A stretch of DNA of 64,000 nt, from assembly GCA_025057755.1 (NCBI GenBank), contig JANWVC010000025.1:62001-126000 (forward strand), in the 5' to 3' direction. Positions 52,796 to 62,565 of the stretch are shown here, in pieces (position 1 is the stretch's first letter; every line of letters begins with the position of its first letter). The DNA comes from Limisphaera sp. Lineage in GTDB: Bacteria > Verrucomicrobiota > Verrucomicrobiia > Limisphaerales > Limisphaeraceae. A program made the translations under genes and the position numbers. The notes below the pieces were generated by a model. The model saw only the letters and a program-made list of their open reading frames with translations. It ran no database searches and was not told the DNA's origin.

Positions 52796-54820
52796 ATGAG
52801 CCGTTACCTTGACATGGTGGACAGCCCGCAACACGTGAAGAATCTCAATTTAGACCAGCTCGCAGTGCTGGCTCAAGAGATTCGGGAAGAGCTCATTCGT
52901 GTTCTATCAGTCAACGGTGGACATGTGGGCCCGAACCTGGGGGTGGTGGAATTGACTTTAGCCCTGCACAAGGTGTTTGAGACTCCTCGTGACAAATTTG
53001 TATGGGACGTCAGCCACCAGTGCTACGTGCACAAGATGCTGACCGGGCGCAAAAGCCGCTTTCACACCATTCGCACGACAGACGGCCTGAGCGGATTTGC
53101 CAGCCGGGCTGAAAGCCCGCACGATTGTTACGGTGCCGGTCATGCCGGCACGGCACTTTCCGCAGCGTTGGGCATGTGCGCGGCCCGGGACCGGTTGGGT
53201 ACGGGGGAACACATCGTCTGCATTTTTGGCGACGCTGCGTTGACCAACGGCATTTCTTACGAAGCGTTGAACAATGTTGCGCAGACTACTCGACGGTTCA
53301 TCGGGATCCTGAATGATAATGCGTACAGCATTGCCCGAAACGTGGGTGCCATTGCCAACTATCTCAATCGACTGATTACGCATCCGCGTTACAACGCGCT
53401 GTCTCGGGAGTTCCAACGTTTTTTGTTGAAGCTGCCCAAAGGAGACCTGGCCCTTAAGTTGGCTCATAAGGCCGAAGAGGGATTTAAAGGCGCCTTAGCC
53501 GGCATGGGACTGCGTCCAGCGTGCGAGGGCAGCGCAGATTCCGGTTCGGGTTCAGACGGACGGGGTGGCTTCGGCAATCCGGTGTTGTTTGAGGAGATGG
53601 GCTTGCGGTATTTGGGCCCCATTGACGGCCATGATCTGGCGATGCTGATCAGCACGCTGGAGTTTGCCAAGACCTGCGAAGAGCCCCTCGTGATTCACGT
53701 TTTGACTCAAAAGGGGCGCGGCTTCGAAGCTGCGTTGAAAAACCCGGAAAAGTTTCATGGATCCGGGCCTTACGACATCCGGACCGGGGATTCACCGCCT
53801 GTCAAGCCTGGGACACCGCCCAACTGGCAGGATGTTTTCGGTCAGGTTTTGGTCAAGTTGTGTCGTCAAAACAATTACTTGGTGGGCATTACCGCTGCCA
53901 TGCCCAGCGGTACAGGCCTTAAACTGTTGGAAAAGACATTTCCGGACCGTTATTTCGATGTGGGCATTGCGGAGGAACATGCCGTGATTTTTGCAGCGGG
54001 CATGGCCACCATGGGGATGCGACCCGTGTGCGCCATTTACTCGACTTTTCTTCAACGGGCCTACGATTGCATTCATCATGACGTTTGTTTGCAGGATTTG
54101 CCCGTGATCTTTTGCATGGACCGGGCAGGTCTTTCCGCCAACGACGGCCCTACACATCACGGCTTGTTCGACATCGCCTACCTCCGCTGCCTGCCGAACG
54201 TGATCGGGATGGCGCCCAAAGACGAGGATGAGTTGCAGGACATGCTCTTTACCGCCACCCTGCAGCCGCATCCCTGCTTCATTCGGTATCCGCGTGGACC
54301 GGCCCAGGGTGTCCCGTTGAAAGAGCAACCGCAGCCTTTGCCCATTGGACAGGCTGAGGTTGTGGAATCTTTCCGCGGCCAGGGCCATCCTCGAGCCGCC
54401 TTATTTGCGTTGGGCAACATGCAGTCGGTGGCCCGCCAAACGGCCGCTTTATTGCGGGATGCCGGATGGGACGTGGCTCTCATTAATCCGCGCTTTTTCA
54501 AACCGCTGGATGTCGGCACGCATGAATTCTTCGGGCGCGCCGCCCATGTAGTTGCCACGTTGGAGGATCACGTGTTAATGGGAGGATATGGATCGGCCGT
54601 GCTTGAATTCTTTAGTGATCGCGGGATCTCGACTCCCGTGGTGCGATTAGGTTGGCCCGACCAGTTCATCGAGCATGCAAGTACCGTGGATTATCTGCGG
54701 CGCAAATATGGTCTCACGGCCGAACGCCTGGCGGAACAGATCCAAGCGGCCTTTGAGCGTGGGCAGCAAGCTCACGGGTTCGCGGTGGGAGCTCCAATAG
54801 AGACAGCTTTGGTTCGCTAG
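52796..54820 (+). CDS. dxs: 1-deoxy-D-xylulose-5-phosphate synthase (divergent form)
   Basis: The first enzyme of the MEP isoprenoid pathway, using thiamine diphosphate. Motifs are NGGHVGPNLGVVELTLALHK, WDVSHQCYVHKMLTGR, ESPHDCYGAGHAGTALSAAL, IFGDAALTNGISYEALNN (the usual GDG of the ThDP motif is GDA), GIAEEHAVIFAAGMA with catalytic Glu, DRAGLSANDGPTHHGLFD, and IRYPRGPAQG. The 674-residue length is normal. The N-terminal half departs noticeably from E. coli Dxs, but catalytic His, Glu, Asp and Arg positions are kept. I start at the ATG at 52796; a TTG at 52778 is possible. Confidence 0.93.
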   Translation: MSRYLDMVDSPQHVKNLNLDQLAVLAQEIREELIRVLSVNGGHVGPNLGVVELTLALHKVFETPRDKFVWDVSHQCYVHKMLTGRKSRFHTIRTTDGLSGFASRAESPHDCYGAGHAGTALSAALGMCAARDRLGTGEHIVCIFGDAALTNGISYEALNNVAQTTRRFIGILNDNAYSIARNVGAIANYLNRLITHPRYNALSREFQRFLLKLPKGDLALKLAHKAEEGFKGALAGMGLRPACEGSADSGSGSDGRGGFGNPVLFEEMGLRYLGPIDGHDLAMLISTLEFAKTCEEPLVIHVLTQKGRGFEAALKNPEKFHGSGPYDIRTGDSPPVKPGTPPNWQDVFGQVLVKLCRQNNYLVGITAAMPSGTGLKLLEKTFPDRYFDVGIAEEHAVIFAAGMATMGMRPVCAIYSTFLQRAYDCIHHDVCLQDLPVIFCMDRAGLSANDGPTHHGLFDIAYLRCLPNVIGMAPKDEDELQDMLFTATLQPHPCFIRYPRGPAQGVPLKEQPQPLPIGQAEVVESFRGQGHPRAALFALGNMQSVARQTAALLRDAGWDVALINPRFFKPLDVGTHEFFGRAAHVVATLEDHVLMGGYGSAVLEFFSDRGISTPVVRLGWPDQFIEHASTVDYLRRKYGLTAERLAEQIQAAFERGQQAHGFAVGAPIETALVR

Positions 54821-54868
54821 ATAATCCACGCTCGCTATTTCAAGGAACTGCCGGCACGGGCCGACCGG

Positions 54869-54898
54869 CGATCCATGAGCAGAGGATCGGCTATTTTT
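54869..54898 (+). terminator. Probable terminator between convergent dxs and glnE
   Basis: A 6-bp stem CGATCC / GGATCG with a 9-base loop (54869-54874 with 54884-54889) is followed by CTATTTTT. It lies 49 bases after the dxs stop, right at the glnE stop, and is the only T-rich hairpin in this gap. Confidence 0.5.
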
Positions 54899-57800
54899 CA
54901 AAGACCTCCAAGTAAACCCTCCGAATCGCCTGCCGCCATTGCGCCAAGGCTTCCCGGAAGGCTTCGGGCGAGGCAAACCCGCATCGAATGGAAACCCGGC
55001 GATAGGCAGCCGGATCCACTGGCAGGATGGATTCTCCCTCGTAGCTCCACCGACGCAGCACGCCTTCGACGCGACGCAGGCGGCGATAATTTTCCAAGAG
55101 GACCGTTCCCAGGGGCAGGCGCCCTGCTTGCACGGCGCGGTTTAAGGCGCTGACCGTGTTGGGTTCATGCCAACCTTCTTGCAGACAAAACATCTGCGCA
55201 ACAAACTCGGCATCCATCAGGCCGCCCCTGCCTGTTTTGATGGCAAGGTCATCCTGCCCTGGGGGCGTGCGCTCCTGCTGAATGCGTAGGCGCATGTGGT
55301 GCATTTGCCGCCGCCAGTCCGGATTCCAAGCGGCTAGACCTGTGGCGACCACGACCGATCGTTTGCGTCCGATGCATGAAGACCTCTGAGGCCAAGGGAA
55401 CCCCGCCGCAACTTGACCGGGTTGGAAGTTGGTGAGCGCTCGGGCCAAAGACTCAAATGCACGGCCGACCGTCTCGTCTCCGGCCACTGCGCGAGCCCGG
55501 CTCAGCGCTTGAATCTCCCAAAGCTGCGCGCGCCGTCGGTAGTAGTCTTCGTGCGCTTCCAATGAGTTAACCAATAGGCCCTTTGGTCCGTCCGGCCGTA
55601 GTCGGGTGTCCACGATGAAAACCAGTCCTGACTCCGTGCGCAGGTTCAACAGTTCCATCCATTCGCTGGCCCATCGTTGACAGTGATCCAGACGGTGGTC
55701 GTGCGACGTTGCCACCAAGAGGACGTCCAGGTCGGAACCGTAATCGATCTCACCACCGCCCAGTTTGCCCAGGCCAATAACTGCGAAAGGTGGTCGCCGG
55801 AGCCGGTGCTTCCGCATCACCACTTCCAGCGCGTACTGGACGCAAGCCTCGGCCAGAGCGGTCAGTTCTTCGAGATATTGCTCGGGATCGGCTAATCCCA
55901 AAATATCACGCAAACCGATGCGCATTTGCTCCGCGTGATGATAAGTACGCAGCCAGGCAAATTGATCCGGCTCGTCCCGCCCCAGCCGCAAGTCCGTCAG
56001 GATCTCTTGAGCTGTTCGGCGTCGTCGCAGTCGACCGCTCAAGACCTGGTCTTCAACCAGATCTGGCGTTCGGATGGCTGCCTCGGCCAAAAACTCGGAC
56101 CGGTCAAAGAGCAACAGCAGGAGATCAAACAAACCCGGGTTCGCGTGCCAAGTCTCGAAGAGTGTGGCTCGGGCACCATAGGCCTGAGTGTAGCTTATCA
56201 GGCGCGTCAAAACGCGATCCGGATCAGACAAAACCTTGCGCTCAGTCAAAAGGCCGTTTTCAGGTCGCAAGGGTTCAGGTGCTTGCTGCGCAGCATGCGG
56301 ACACCAATCTAGAAAACGCACGAGCAAACGGCGAGCCAGGTCGATGGTTCGGGCGGACACATGGCCGAAGCCGGGACCTTCAACAAACTCCTGGCAGTGT
56401 CGCAAGGCTCCAGCGGGATCCCGAAATCCCCGCTCTCCGAGCAAAGACGTCCACTGGGCTTCGGAGCCTTGGAAACGTTCGGGTAAGGGCGGAGGAGTGC
56501 AAATCAACACGTTCTCTACAGGTAAAATCGTCTCGTACAGGGCGCGCACCCGCCGGGTGTGGCGTTGCAACGCTTCGTGGAAGGCGTCCGGATTGGAGAA
56601 GCCCATGAGCCGAGCCAACCTCAAGAGATCTTCGGCGGCTGTGGGCAATCGATGGGTTTGTTGATGAGCCTCCATCTGCAAGCGGTGTTCCAACTTGCGG
56701 AGAAAGCGATAGGCGTCGGCAAGGTCACGGGCTGCATCAAGGGGCAAGAGCTCGTATTGGGCCAGCTTTTCCAGCGCTGCCAAGGTGCTGGGCGTCTGCA
56801 GAAATGGCTGGCGCCCGGCATGCAGCAACTGAAGAGCTTGCACAATGAACTCGATTTCTCGAATGCCTCCTCGCCCGAGCTTCACATTTCGATCCAGTTC
56901 ATCCGGACGGAGCACCTCACGCTCGATTCGGGCCTTAAGCGCCGCGATTTCTTCCAGCACGGAGGGGCCGACCGAACGTGGATGACGGAACGCCTGAATG
57001 GTCTCTACGAATTCTGCAGCTACTTCCGGATCACCGGCAACGCTGCGTGCCTTCATCAGCATCATGCGTTCCCAAGTCTGTCCCCATTGGGCGTAATAAT
57101 TCTCGTAGCTGGGAATGGAGCGGGCCAACGGACCGCTGTCACCTTCCGGGCGCAACCGCATGTCCACCCGGTAGATGTCACCTTCGGGGGTCATCCGGGT
57201 CACCTCGCCGATGAAGACCTCGGCCAGACGCTGGAAAAATTGGTGAGCCGTCCAGGCGGCCGGTTTTGGCCGGCGCGTTCGAGGAGGCGACGACCAGACC
57301 AAGCCCTCATCACTGTACACGAACATGAGGTCAACATCGGAGCAATAATTCAGCTCGCGACCGCCGAGCTTGCCCATGCCCAGCACACAGGCCCGGATGG
57401 GGCGCCATCGGCCGTCAGTGTCCTGTTGCCAGGGTGTACCATGGCGGACCAATAGCTCCTGACAACAGGCATCCCAAACTGCACTGAGGCAGACATCTGC
57501 CAGGTCAGAGAGTTCGCGGACCACTTCTTCGACCGTTGCCAGACCGCCCAAATCGCGCATGGCAATGCGCAATTGCTCGCGCTGTTTGAAACGGCGGACG
57601 ACCACCGACAGCCCATTATCGACTGAACGCGCGGCCGCGAGGCATTTTCGGAGATCGCGTTCCAAGCCCTGCCGGTGACGAGGATAACGCAAATGGTCCC
57701 ATTGGAGGTTTTCGAGCCATTCGGGGTGCTGGATCAACCATCCTGGTAGAACTTGGGAACCGGCCAGAACAGCAGACCACACGTGCATCAGTTCGGTACT

Positions 57801-57917
57801 GGCCTGTTCCAGCCAGGTCCGTGCCGGTCCTTCCCAGAGCATTTGCCAGTGGTGCTGCGCTCGCTCCGGATCCGCAGACTGTCGCAGGACCTCACGCCAC
57901 TGCCGCAAGGCACTCAT
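54891..57917 (-). CDS. glnE: Glutamine synthetase adenylyltransferase/deadenylyltransferase-like protein GlnE
   Basis: A 1008-residue protein with two nucleotidyltransferase domains. The N-terminal deadenylylase-like site is VLGMGKLGGRELNYCSDVDL MFVY; the C-terminal adenylylase site is IGLGKLGGGEIDYGSDLDVL LV. Other conserved parts are VDMRLRPEGDSGPLARSI, NVKLGRGGIREIEFIVQALQ and, in the second half, IVDTRLRPDGPKGLLVNSLE and IKTGRGGLMDAEFVAQMFCL. It controls glutamine synthetase activity in response to nitrogen. The start at 57917 overlaps the upstream glycosyltransferase as ATGA; the 1123-residue ORF reads into that gene in another frame. Confidence 0.95.
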   Translation of the reverse strand: MSALRQWREVLRQSADPERAQHHWQMLWEGPARTWLEQASTELMHVWSAVLAGSQVLPGWLIQHPEWLENLQWDHLRYPRHRQGLERDLRKCLAAARSVDNGLSVVVRRFKQREQLRIAMRDLGGLATVEEVVRELSDLADVCLSAVWDACCQELLVRHGTPWQQDTDGRWRPIRACVLGMGKLGGRELNYCSDVDLMFVYSDEGLVWSSPPRTRRPKPAAWTAHQFFQRLAEVFIGEVTRMTPEGDIYRVDMRLRPEGDSGPLARSIPSYENYYAQWGQTWERMMLMKARSVAGDPEVAAEFVETIQAFRHPRSVGPSVLEEIAALKARIEREVLRPDELDRNVKLGRGGIREIEFIVQALQLLHAGRQPFLQTPSTLAALEKLAQYELLPLDAARDLADAYRFLRKLEHRLQMEAHQQTHRLPTAAEDLLRLARLMGFSNPDAFHEALQRHTRRVRALYETILPVENVLICTPPPLPERFQGSEAQWTSLLGERGFRDPAGALRHCQEFVEGPGFGHVSARTIDLARRLLVRFLDWCPHAAQQAPEPLRPENGLLTERKVLSDPDRVLTRLISYTQAYGARATLFETWHANPGLFDLLLLLFDRSEFLAEAAIRTPDLVEDQVLSGRLRRRRTAQEILTDLRLGRDEPDQFAWLRTYHHAEQMRIGLRDILGLADPEQYLEELTALAEACVQYALEVVMRKHRLRRPPFAVIGLGKLGGGEIDYGSDLDVLLVATSHDHRLDHCQRWASEWMELLNLRTESGLVFIVDTRLRPDGPKGLLVNSLEAHEDYYRRRAQLWEIQALSRARAVAGDETVGRAFESLARALTNFQPGQVAAGFPWPQRSSCIGRKRSVVVATGLAAWNPDWRRQMHHMRLRIQQERTPPGQDDLAIKTGRGGLMDAEFVAQMFCLQEGWHEPNTVSALNRAVQAGRLPLGTVLLENYRRLRRVEGVLRRWSYEGESILPVDPAAYRRVSIRCGFASPEAFREALAQWRQAIRRVYLEVFEK

Positions 57918-58969
57918 GACTTCCCCTGAGGATTCGCCGACCGCACGATTTCCACGCGAATCTCGCGGGCTGTTTCCGCAAGGGGCGGACGCAGTCGGGT
58001 GAGACAACCGTACCAAAAGCCGGCTCCATACGCTCCATGCGCCAGCATGGTAAGCAGAGCCACGCGCCAGACGCGGCGCCACGGCTGCCACGCGGCCAGT
58101 TGCATCGTCTGCAGCGTGAGCAGTAGCGCGTATGCTCCCAACGGCAACCAGCCCAGCCCCTTCCACGCGCCACCAGGCCATCCTCCCCACGGAGCGCTCA
58201 TTGCCAAGGCCCCAAGATACACAAGGAAAAGAGGCGGAACGAAGTTTAAAGCAGATCCCCAAGTGGGCAATCGACGGAACTGCTCGGCTCGGCCGCGACC
58301 GTAGGTCAGCAACATGCGCGTAAACGCCCGTACATCCGGTCGCGGCCGACGGTAAACCACAAGTTCAGGGTCGTACCACAATCGGCCGCCTCGACGCTGA
58401 ATCGCGTCCAAGAGGGCGTTTTCTTCATTGGGATAAAGTCGCTCATCGAATCCACCCAGTTCTAATAACGTCTGGCGTCGGGCTGCCAGGTTGCACAGGA
58501 TGAGAGCCTTTTCCGAGGTCAATCGAGGGGGACCGATGGGGGCGTAGCGAGCCCGACTTGGGCCGAATGCCAACCAACTCCTTAGCACGAGGGCAAACAC
58601 CTGCTCTAGTTCGGGCGCATCAGTCGGGCAGAGATTCGGGCCGCCCACCGCCTCGAGCTTTGGATCCTTAAAAAACCAGGCTGCAGCCCGTTGCAAATTG
58701 GTGGGTAAGGGTTCGGCATCGTCATCCAGAAAATACACGAGTTCGCCCGAGGCTTGGCGGAGCGCCGTGTTGCGTTGCATGGATGGGTGTCGCCCCCGCA
58801 CCACCAAAACCTCGAGACGGTCTCGTGGGTATTCCAACTGCTCCACTGCTTGGAGCGATCGGATGATGGCCTGCTCAGGCCGCGCCGCAATGATGACCGA
58901 GAATGTGGGCCACGTCGTGCTCACGCGGCACACAAACCTACGGCCGCGGCCACAAACAGCAAAGTCCAT
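57914..58969 (-). CDS. Family 2 glycosyltransferase
   Basis: A GT-A fold transferase. The N-terminal nucleotide-sugar domain begins FSVIIAARPEQAIIRSLQAV and has the DxD-type motif in GELVYFLDDDAEPLPTNLQR, then VGGPNLCPTDAPELEQVF and NLAARRQTLLELGGFDERLY PNEENALLDAIQRRGGRLWY (the 'EN/ED.D...R....G' acceptor motif). Two or three C-terminal membrane helices anchor it (FVPPLFLVYLGALAMSAP, LGAYALLLTLQTMQL). The start is uncertain: ATG at 58969 or GTG at 58924, the latter immediately before the domain. Sugar and acceptor cannot be deduced. Confidence 0.88.
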   Translation of the reverse strand: MDFAVCGRGRRFVCRVSTTWPTFSVIIAARPEQAIIRSLQAVEQLEYPRDRLEVLVVRGRHPSMQRNTALRQASGELVYFLDDDAEPLPTNLQRAAAWFFKDPKLEAVGGPNLCPTDAPELEQVFALVLRSWLAFGPSRARYAPIGPPRLTSEKALILCNLAARRQTLLELGGFDERLYPNEENALLDAIQRRGGRLWYDPELVVYRRPRPDVRAFTRMLLTYGRGRAEQFRRLPTWGSALNFVPPLFLVYLGALAMSAPWGGWPGGAWKGLGWLPLGAYALLLTLQTMQLAAWQPWRRVWRVALLTMLAHGAYGAGFWYGCLTRLRPPLAETAREIRVEIVRSANPQGKS

Positions 58970-59325
58970 TTCAACGTCTTCATTAGGGGGAAGACGGGAC
59001 TTTTCCTGGCGGCGCCGACCTGGTTGCAAACATCAATTGATCCGTGCTCCCGATTGACTGGCCCCAAGACACGACTGAATGGAGGTCGACAGCTCCGTTG
59101 CCACTTTACATTCGGCGCGGGCGAAACTTCTTCAGGTTGGTGTGGCGATGGCGAAACCCAGGCGGTGGGTCGACTCTCTTGGCGGTTGGGGAGACCTCTT
59201 TTCCACAGATATGGCCAGAATGGATGCTCCTCCCGTTACCCGGCAAGGGGCGGTTCTGTCCTTATAGGGCAGCCGGGACCTTACCCGACGGGTCCCGGCT
59301 GGTTCACTGCCTTTTGATGGGGATC
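58970..59325. other. Intergenic region upstream of glycosyltransferase
   Basis: About 355 bases between the glycosyltransferase start and the sodA stop, same strand. Nothing convincing is seen except weak short ORFs. A promoter for the glycosyltransferase-glnE unit is expected here. Confidence 0.4.
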
Positions 59326-59952
59326 TTAGCGAGCCGCGGCAAACCGGCGCTCCACCTCACGCCAATTCACCACATTCCACCAGGCTTTCAAGTAGTCGCC
59401 TCGACGGTTCTGGTACTTCAGATAGTAGGCATGTTCCCACACATCCACGCCTAGGATCGGTACCCCATCGCAACCGGCTACGGCTCGCCCCATGAGCGGG
59501 TTGTCTTGATTGGCTGTGGACACAATTTCCAGTTTGCCGGCATTGACAACCAACCATGCCCAACCACTGCCGAACCGGGCGAGCCCGGCCGCTTCAAACT
59601 TTGATTTGAACTCGTCGAAGCTGCCGAACGTACGCTGAAGGGCATCGGCTAACGGGCCAGTCGGCGCACCGCCGGCCTGCGGCGCCATGATCTGCCAAAA
59701 GAAAGTATGGTTCCAATGACCACCGCCGTTATTCCGTACTGTGGTTCGGATCTCTTCTGGAATCGCGGCCAGGTTTTTCAAGAGGTCTTCAAGAGGTTTA
59801 GTTTCCAGATCTGGACGGCCGGCCAGAGCCTTGTTGAGGTTGTCAACGTATGCCTTGTGATGCCGCCCATGGTGAATCTCCATGGTTTGCCGGTCAATGT
59901 GGGGCTCCAACGCATCTGCCGGATAAGGTAGGGGAGGAAGTTCGTGTGCCAT
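59326..59952 (-). CDS. sodA: Superoxide dismutase, Mn type
   Basis: A 208-residue Fe/Mn superoxide dismutase that dismutates superoxide in the cytoplasm. Metal ligands are visible as His in [20 protein letters not shown], His in [16 protein letters not shown], and Asp/His in [20 protein letters not shown]. The GGHWNH form and the Gln in STANQDNPL are the residue pair that marks Mn-type enzymes rather than Fe-type. Start at the ATG at 59952 removes a spurious leader. It is downstream of hisH on the same strand with a 161-base gap, so is probably separately transcribed. Confidence 0.96.
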   Translation of the reverse strand: MAHELPPLPYPADALEPHIDRQTMEIHHGRHHKAYVDNLNKALAGRPDLETKPLEDLLKNLAAIPEEIRTTVRNNGGGHWNHTFFWQIMAPQAGGAPTGPLADALQRTFGSFDEFKSKFEAAGLARFGSGWAWLVVNAGKLEIVSTANQDNPLMGRAVAGCDGVPILGVDVWEHAYYLKYQNRRGDYLKAWWNVVNWREVERRFAAAR

Positions 59953-60113
59953 AGCTCGGTGTGGTTTTCCCTTGTATGGTTTAATGTTTTTGCTCTCGTC
60001 CGTCCCTTGCCGTCCGCGTGCAGTTGCCAACAAACGCACGGTACCCAACCGCAAGGGTGCCACCAAAGAAAGCACAATCCAAGACACGGTCAAGAACCGC
60101 AAAAGGATCCCAT

Positions 60114-60734
60114 TTATCGCTGGGCCAACTCCACAAAGTTCCGCAGCAACCGCAGGCCCACCCGCTGACTCTTTTCCGGATGAAACTGCGTGGCGAAGAC
60201 ATGATCCCGCCAGATGGAGGACGCAAAAACGTCGCCATATTCCGTGCGCGTGGCGATGATCGACGCGTCCTCAGGGCGAGGAAAGTAACTGTGGACAAAA
60301 TACACGTGGCAGCCCGTCGGGATGCCCCGGTACAAGGGACAATCTGGACGTACGATCTCGATCCGATTCCAACCAATTTGCGGTACCTTGAGTCCCGGCC
60401 GGTCAGGTAACCGGACCACGCGGCCGCGAAACAGCCCTAAACCAAGGGCGCAACTGTTGAATTCATCGCTCCGCTCAAACAGTGCTTGATAGCCAACACA
60501 AATGCCGAGGAACGGCCGTCCCTGCGCAATGAAAGCGCCCAACCCTTCAAGCAACTCCTGTCGTTGCAACGCCAGGATACAATCATCAAACGCGCCAACG
60601 CCTGGCAGGACCGCTGCTCGGGCTTCCCTGAGTTCTTGCGGCCGTTGGACAATGCGTACTTCGGCGCCTACGTAGCGCAAGGCTTTGTAGACGCTGCGCA
60701 AGTTGCCGCTACCATAATCCACCAAGGCAATCAC
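60114..60734 (-). CDS. hisH: Imidazole glycerol phosphate synthase, glutaminase subunit HisH
   Basis: A class I glutamine amidotransferase of histidine synthesis that supplies ammonia to HisF. Motifs are [35 protein letters not shown], the catalytic Cys in [35 protein letters not shown], and the catalytic His/Glu in [20 protein letters not shown]. The usual GICLGMQ is [11 protein letters not shown] at 60734 gives 206 residues, normal for HisH. hisF and other his genes are not adjacent, which is unusual. Confidence 0.94.
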   Translation of the reverse strand: MIALVDYGSGNLRSVYKALRYVGAEVRIVQRPQELREARAAVLPGVGAFDDCILALQRQELLEGLGAFIAQGRPFLGICVGYQALFERSDEFNSCALGLGLFRGRVVRLPDRPGLKVPQIGWNRIEIVRPDCPLYRGIPTGCHVYFVHSYFPRPEDASIIATRTEYGDVFASSIWRDHVFATQFHPEKSQRVGLRLLRNFVELAQR

Positions 60735-61686
60735 GAGGCCCAACCATACTCTTGGGATGGCCTTTCCCTCAAGACCACACACCCGAGCTCACCTCGAGCC
60801 GGAATCATTACCCCAGCGTAATTTCCGGACAGCCATGGGTGGAAGCCCAGCTTGGCGAGGGGGAACGAGATGACTTTCCCAACTGGACCTTGTCTTGGGA
60901 CCAGACCCAGTTCGGAGAAGACGCGGAAAATTAAATGACTTTCAGGCGGACTCGGTGGGCCCTGCTTCAGACCGGGCAGCCGTTGCGGAAGGTAAAGACG
61001 CCACTCGGCCACTGCAATACGCGTGGCGGGGGCGACAACGAGTTCGGTCAGGCACGTCGGGCTTTTCTCTCGCTGCTTGCCTTGCGCACCGCTGGCAGAG
61101 TTCTGAGTGCCTGTTGAACGGCTCATACGTCGAATCCTCTGCGAGTCCGGCGATCGAAGGCGCGGCCGTCAGACTTGAAAATGGTCGCAATTCCAAACGG
61201 TGTGTCGCCAGGTTGACCTCTCCGCAGCCACTCGCTGTTCCCTTTGGATCGGTCCATGACCGAGCTGCGCATGGAGCCGGCTTGGAGAAGGGCGACGGTA
61301 AAGGGAGATGCCCATTTACGATCTGACCGGGGCCGACCCAAACGAGGGCGGATCGGCCCGTGACAAGAATGCTCTGGAGCCGTGGGATTTGACTGCTTGG
61401 GCAAGGGCGCCGTCTGTGGTTTGCAAAGAACCAAGGCATTTCAATTTGCTGGGGTGAAAGCGGTGCGCCTCTTGGAAAGCACCGTGGCGGAGCCGGGTCC
61501 ATGTTCACGATGGCCGGGCATCAGACGCGGATAAGGCAGCGCACGGCTGGCGGTAGTGGGGGCGGCGCCTTTCCATGTTCACCGAAATCCGTCGCTGCCA
61601 GGGGATGTCCAGATTCAAGACGGCCCCTTAGCCCTGGCCGGTTTTTCAGATTGCGTGGCGGAAGGGACGCAATATTTTGCCGGCCG
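60735..61686. other. Long intergenic region between hisH and rfbA
   Basis: About 950 bases between divergent genes. Several ORFs of 100-190 codons on both strands have no recognisable domains and conflict with each other. The minus-strand frame 60731-61126 (WRLYLPQRLPGL, GKVISFPLAKLGFHPWLSG) has some coding flavour but no family I know. It may hold decayed genes, promoters for both flanks, or an unannotated RNA. Confidence 0.4.
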
Positions 61687-62565
61687 ATGAAAGGTATCAT
61701 CCTGGCTGGTGGTGCCGGTTCCCGTTTGTACCCGTTGACTTTGGTGGCGAGCAAACAATTGCAGCCGGTGTATGACAAGCCGATGGTCTACTACCCTTTG
61801 ACCACGTTGATCGAAGGCGGCATAAGGGAAATGTGCTTGATTTCTACCCCTTGGGATTTGCCCCGCTTCCAGCAATTGTTCGGAGACGGTAGCCAATGGG
61901 GCCTCCGGATTGAATATCGAGAGCAGCCGCGACCGGAGGGGATCGCCCAGGCGTTTCTGATTGCTGAGAGTTTTATTGGAACTGATTCCGTGGCCTTGAT
62001 CTTGGGGGACAATATTTTCTACGGTGCAGACAGCTTTCAGCGTGCGTTTGAGGAATTTGCCGGCGGAGCCGTGATCTTCGGTTACCATGTGCAGGATCCA
62101 CGGCGTTACGGCGTGGTCGAATTTGATGAAAAAGGTCGGGCCATCTCCATTGAGGAGAAACCACAACAGCCTCGTAGCAATTATGCAGTGCCGGGGTTAT
62201 ACATTTATGACAATCAGGTGGTGACAATCGCGCGGGGGTTGAAACCGTCGGCAAGAGGCGAGCTCGAGATTACGGATGTAAATGTGGAATATCTACGACG
62301 CGGACAGTTGCGTGTGTACCGTCTGAGCCGTGGCTTTGCCTGGCTGGACGCGGGGACTAGTAGCAGCTTGCATGAGGCATCGGCCTATGTACAGACCATT
62401 GAAAAGCGACAGGGAATCAAAATTGGTTGCCCGGAAGAGGCCGCGTTCCGGCGTGGCTTCATATCCCTGGAGCAATTGGCGGCCTTAGTGCAACGTATGC
62501 CAAAATGCGAGTATCGGGACTACTTGGAGCAGGAAGTAATTGCAGAGGCGCGACGTTTGGCATGA
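61687..62565 (+). CDS. rfbA: Glucose-1-phosphate thymidylyltransferase
   Basis: The first enzyme of dTDP-L-rhamnose synthesis. The N-terminal pyrophosphorylase motif is [20 protein letters not shown], followed by [30 protein letters not shown] (metal/NTP site), [20 protein letters not shown] and [16 protein letters not shown], then [16 protein letters not shown]. The 292 residues match RfbA. I start at the ATG at 61687; the ORF from 61501 adds a leader. It overlaps rfbC as ATGA. Confidence 0.97.
   Translation: MKGIILAGGAGSRLYPLTLVASKQLQPVYDKPMVYYPLTTLIEGGIREMCLISTPWDLPRFQQLFGDGSQWGLRIEYREQPRPEGIAQAFLIAESFIGTDSVALILGDNIFYGADSFQRAFEEFAGGAVIFGYHVQDPRRYGVVEFDEKGRAISIEEKPQQPRSNYAVPGLYIYDNQVVTIARGLKPSARGELEITDVNVEYLRRGQLRVYRLSRGFAWLDAGTSSSLHEASAYVQTIEKRQGIKIGCPEEAAFRRGFISLEQLAALVQRMPKCEYRDYLEQEVIAEARRLA

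Noticed and set aside
52172-52834. N-terminal 221 codons of the 793-codon minus ORF
   Set aside because: They run antisense to xseB and the intergenic region and precede a clear signal peptide, so they are read-through of an open frame.
57918-58262. Leader of the 1123-codon glnE ORF
   Set aside because: It overlaps the glycosyltransferase gene in another frame and lacks GlnE similarity; the ATG at 57917 is preferred.
61121-61160. TCGAATCC string suggestive of a tRNA T-arm
   Set aside because: No acceptor stem, anticodon arm or flanking pairing could be built around it.
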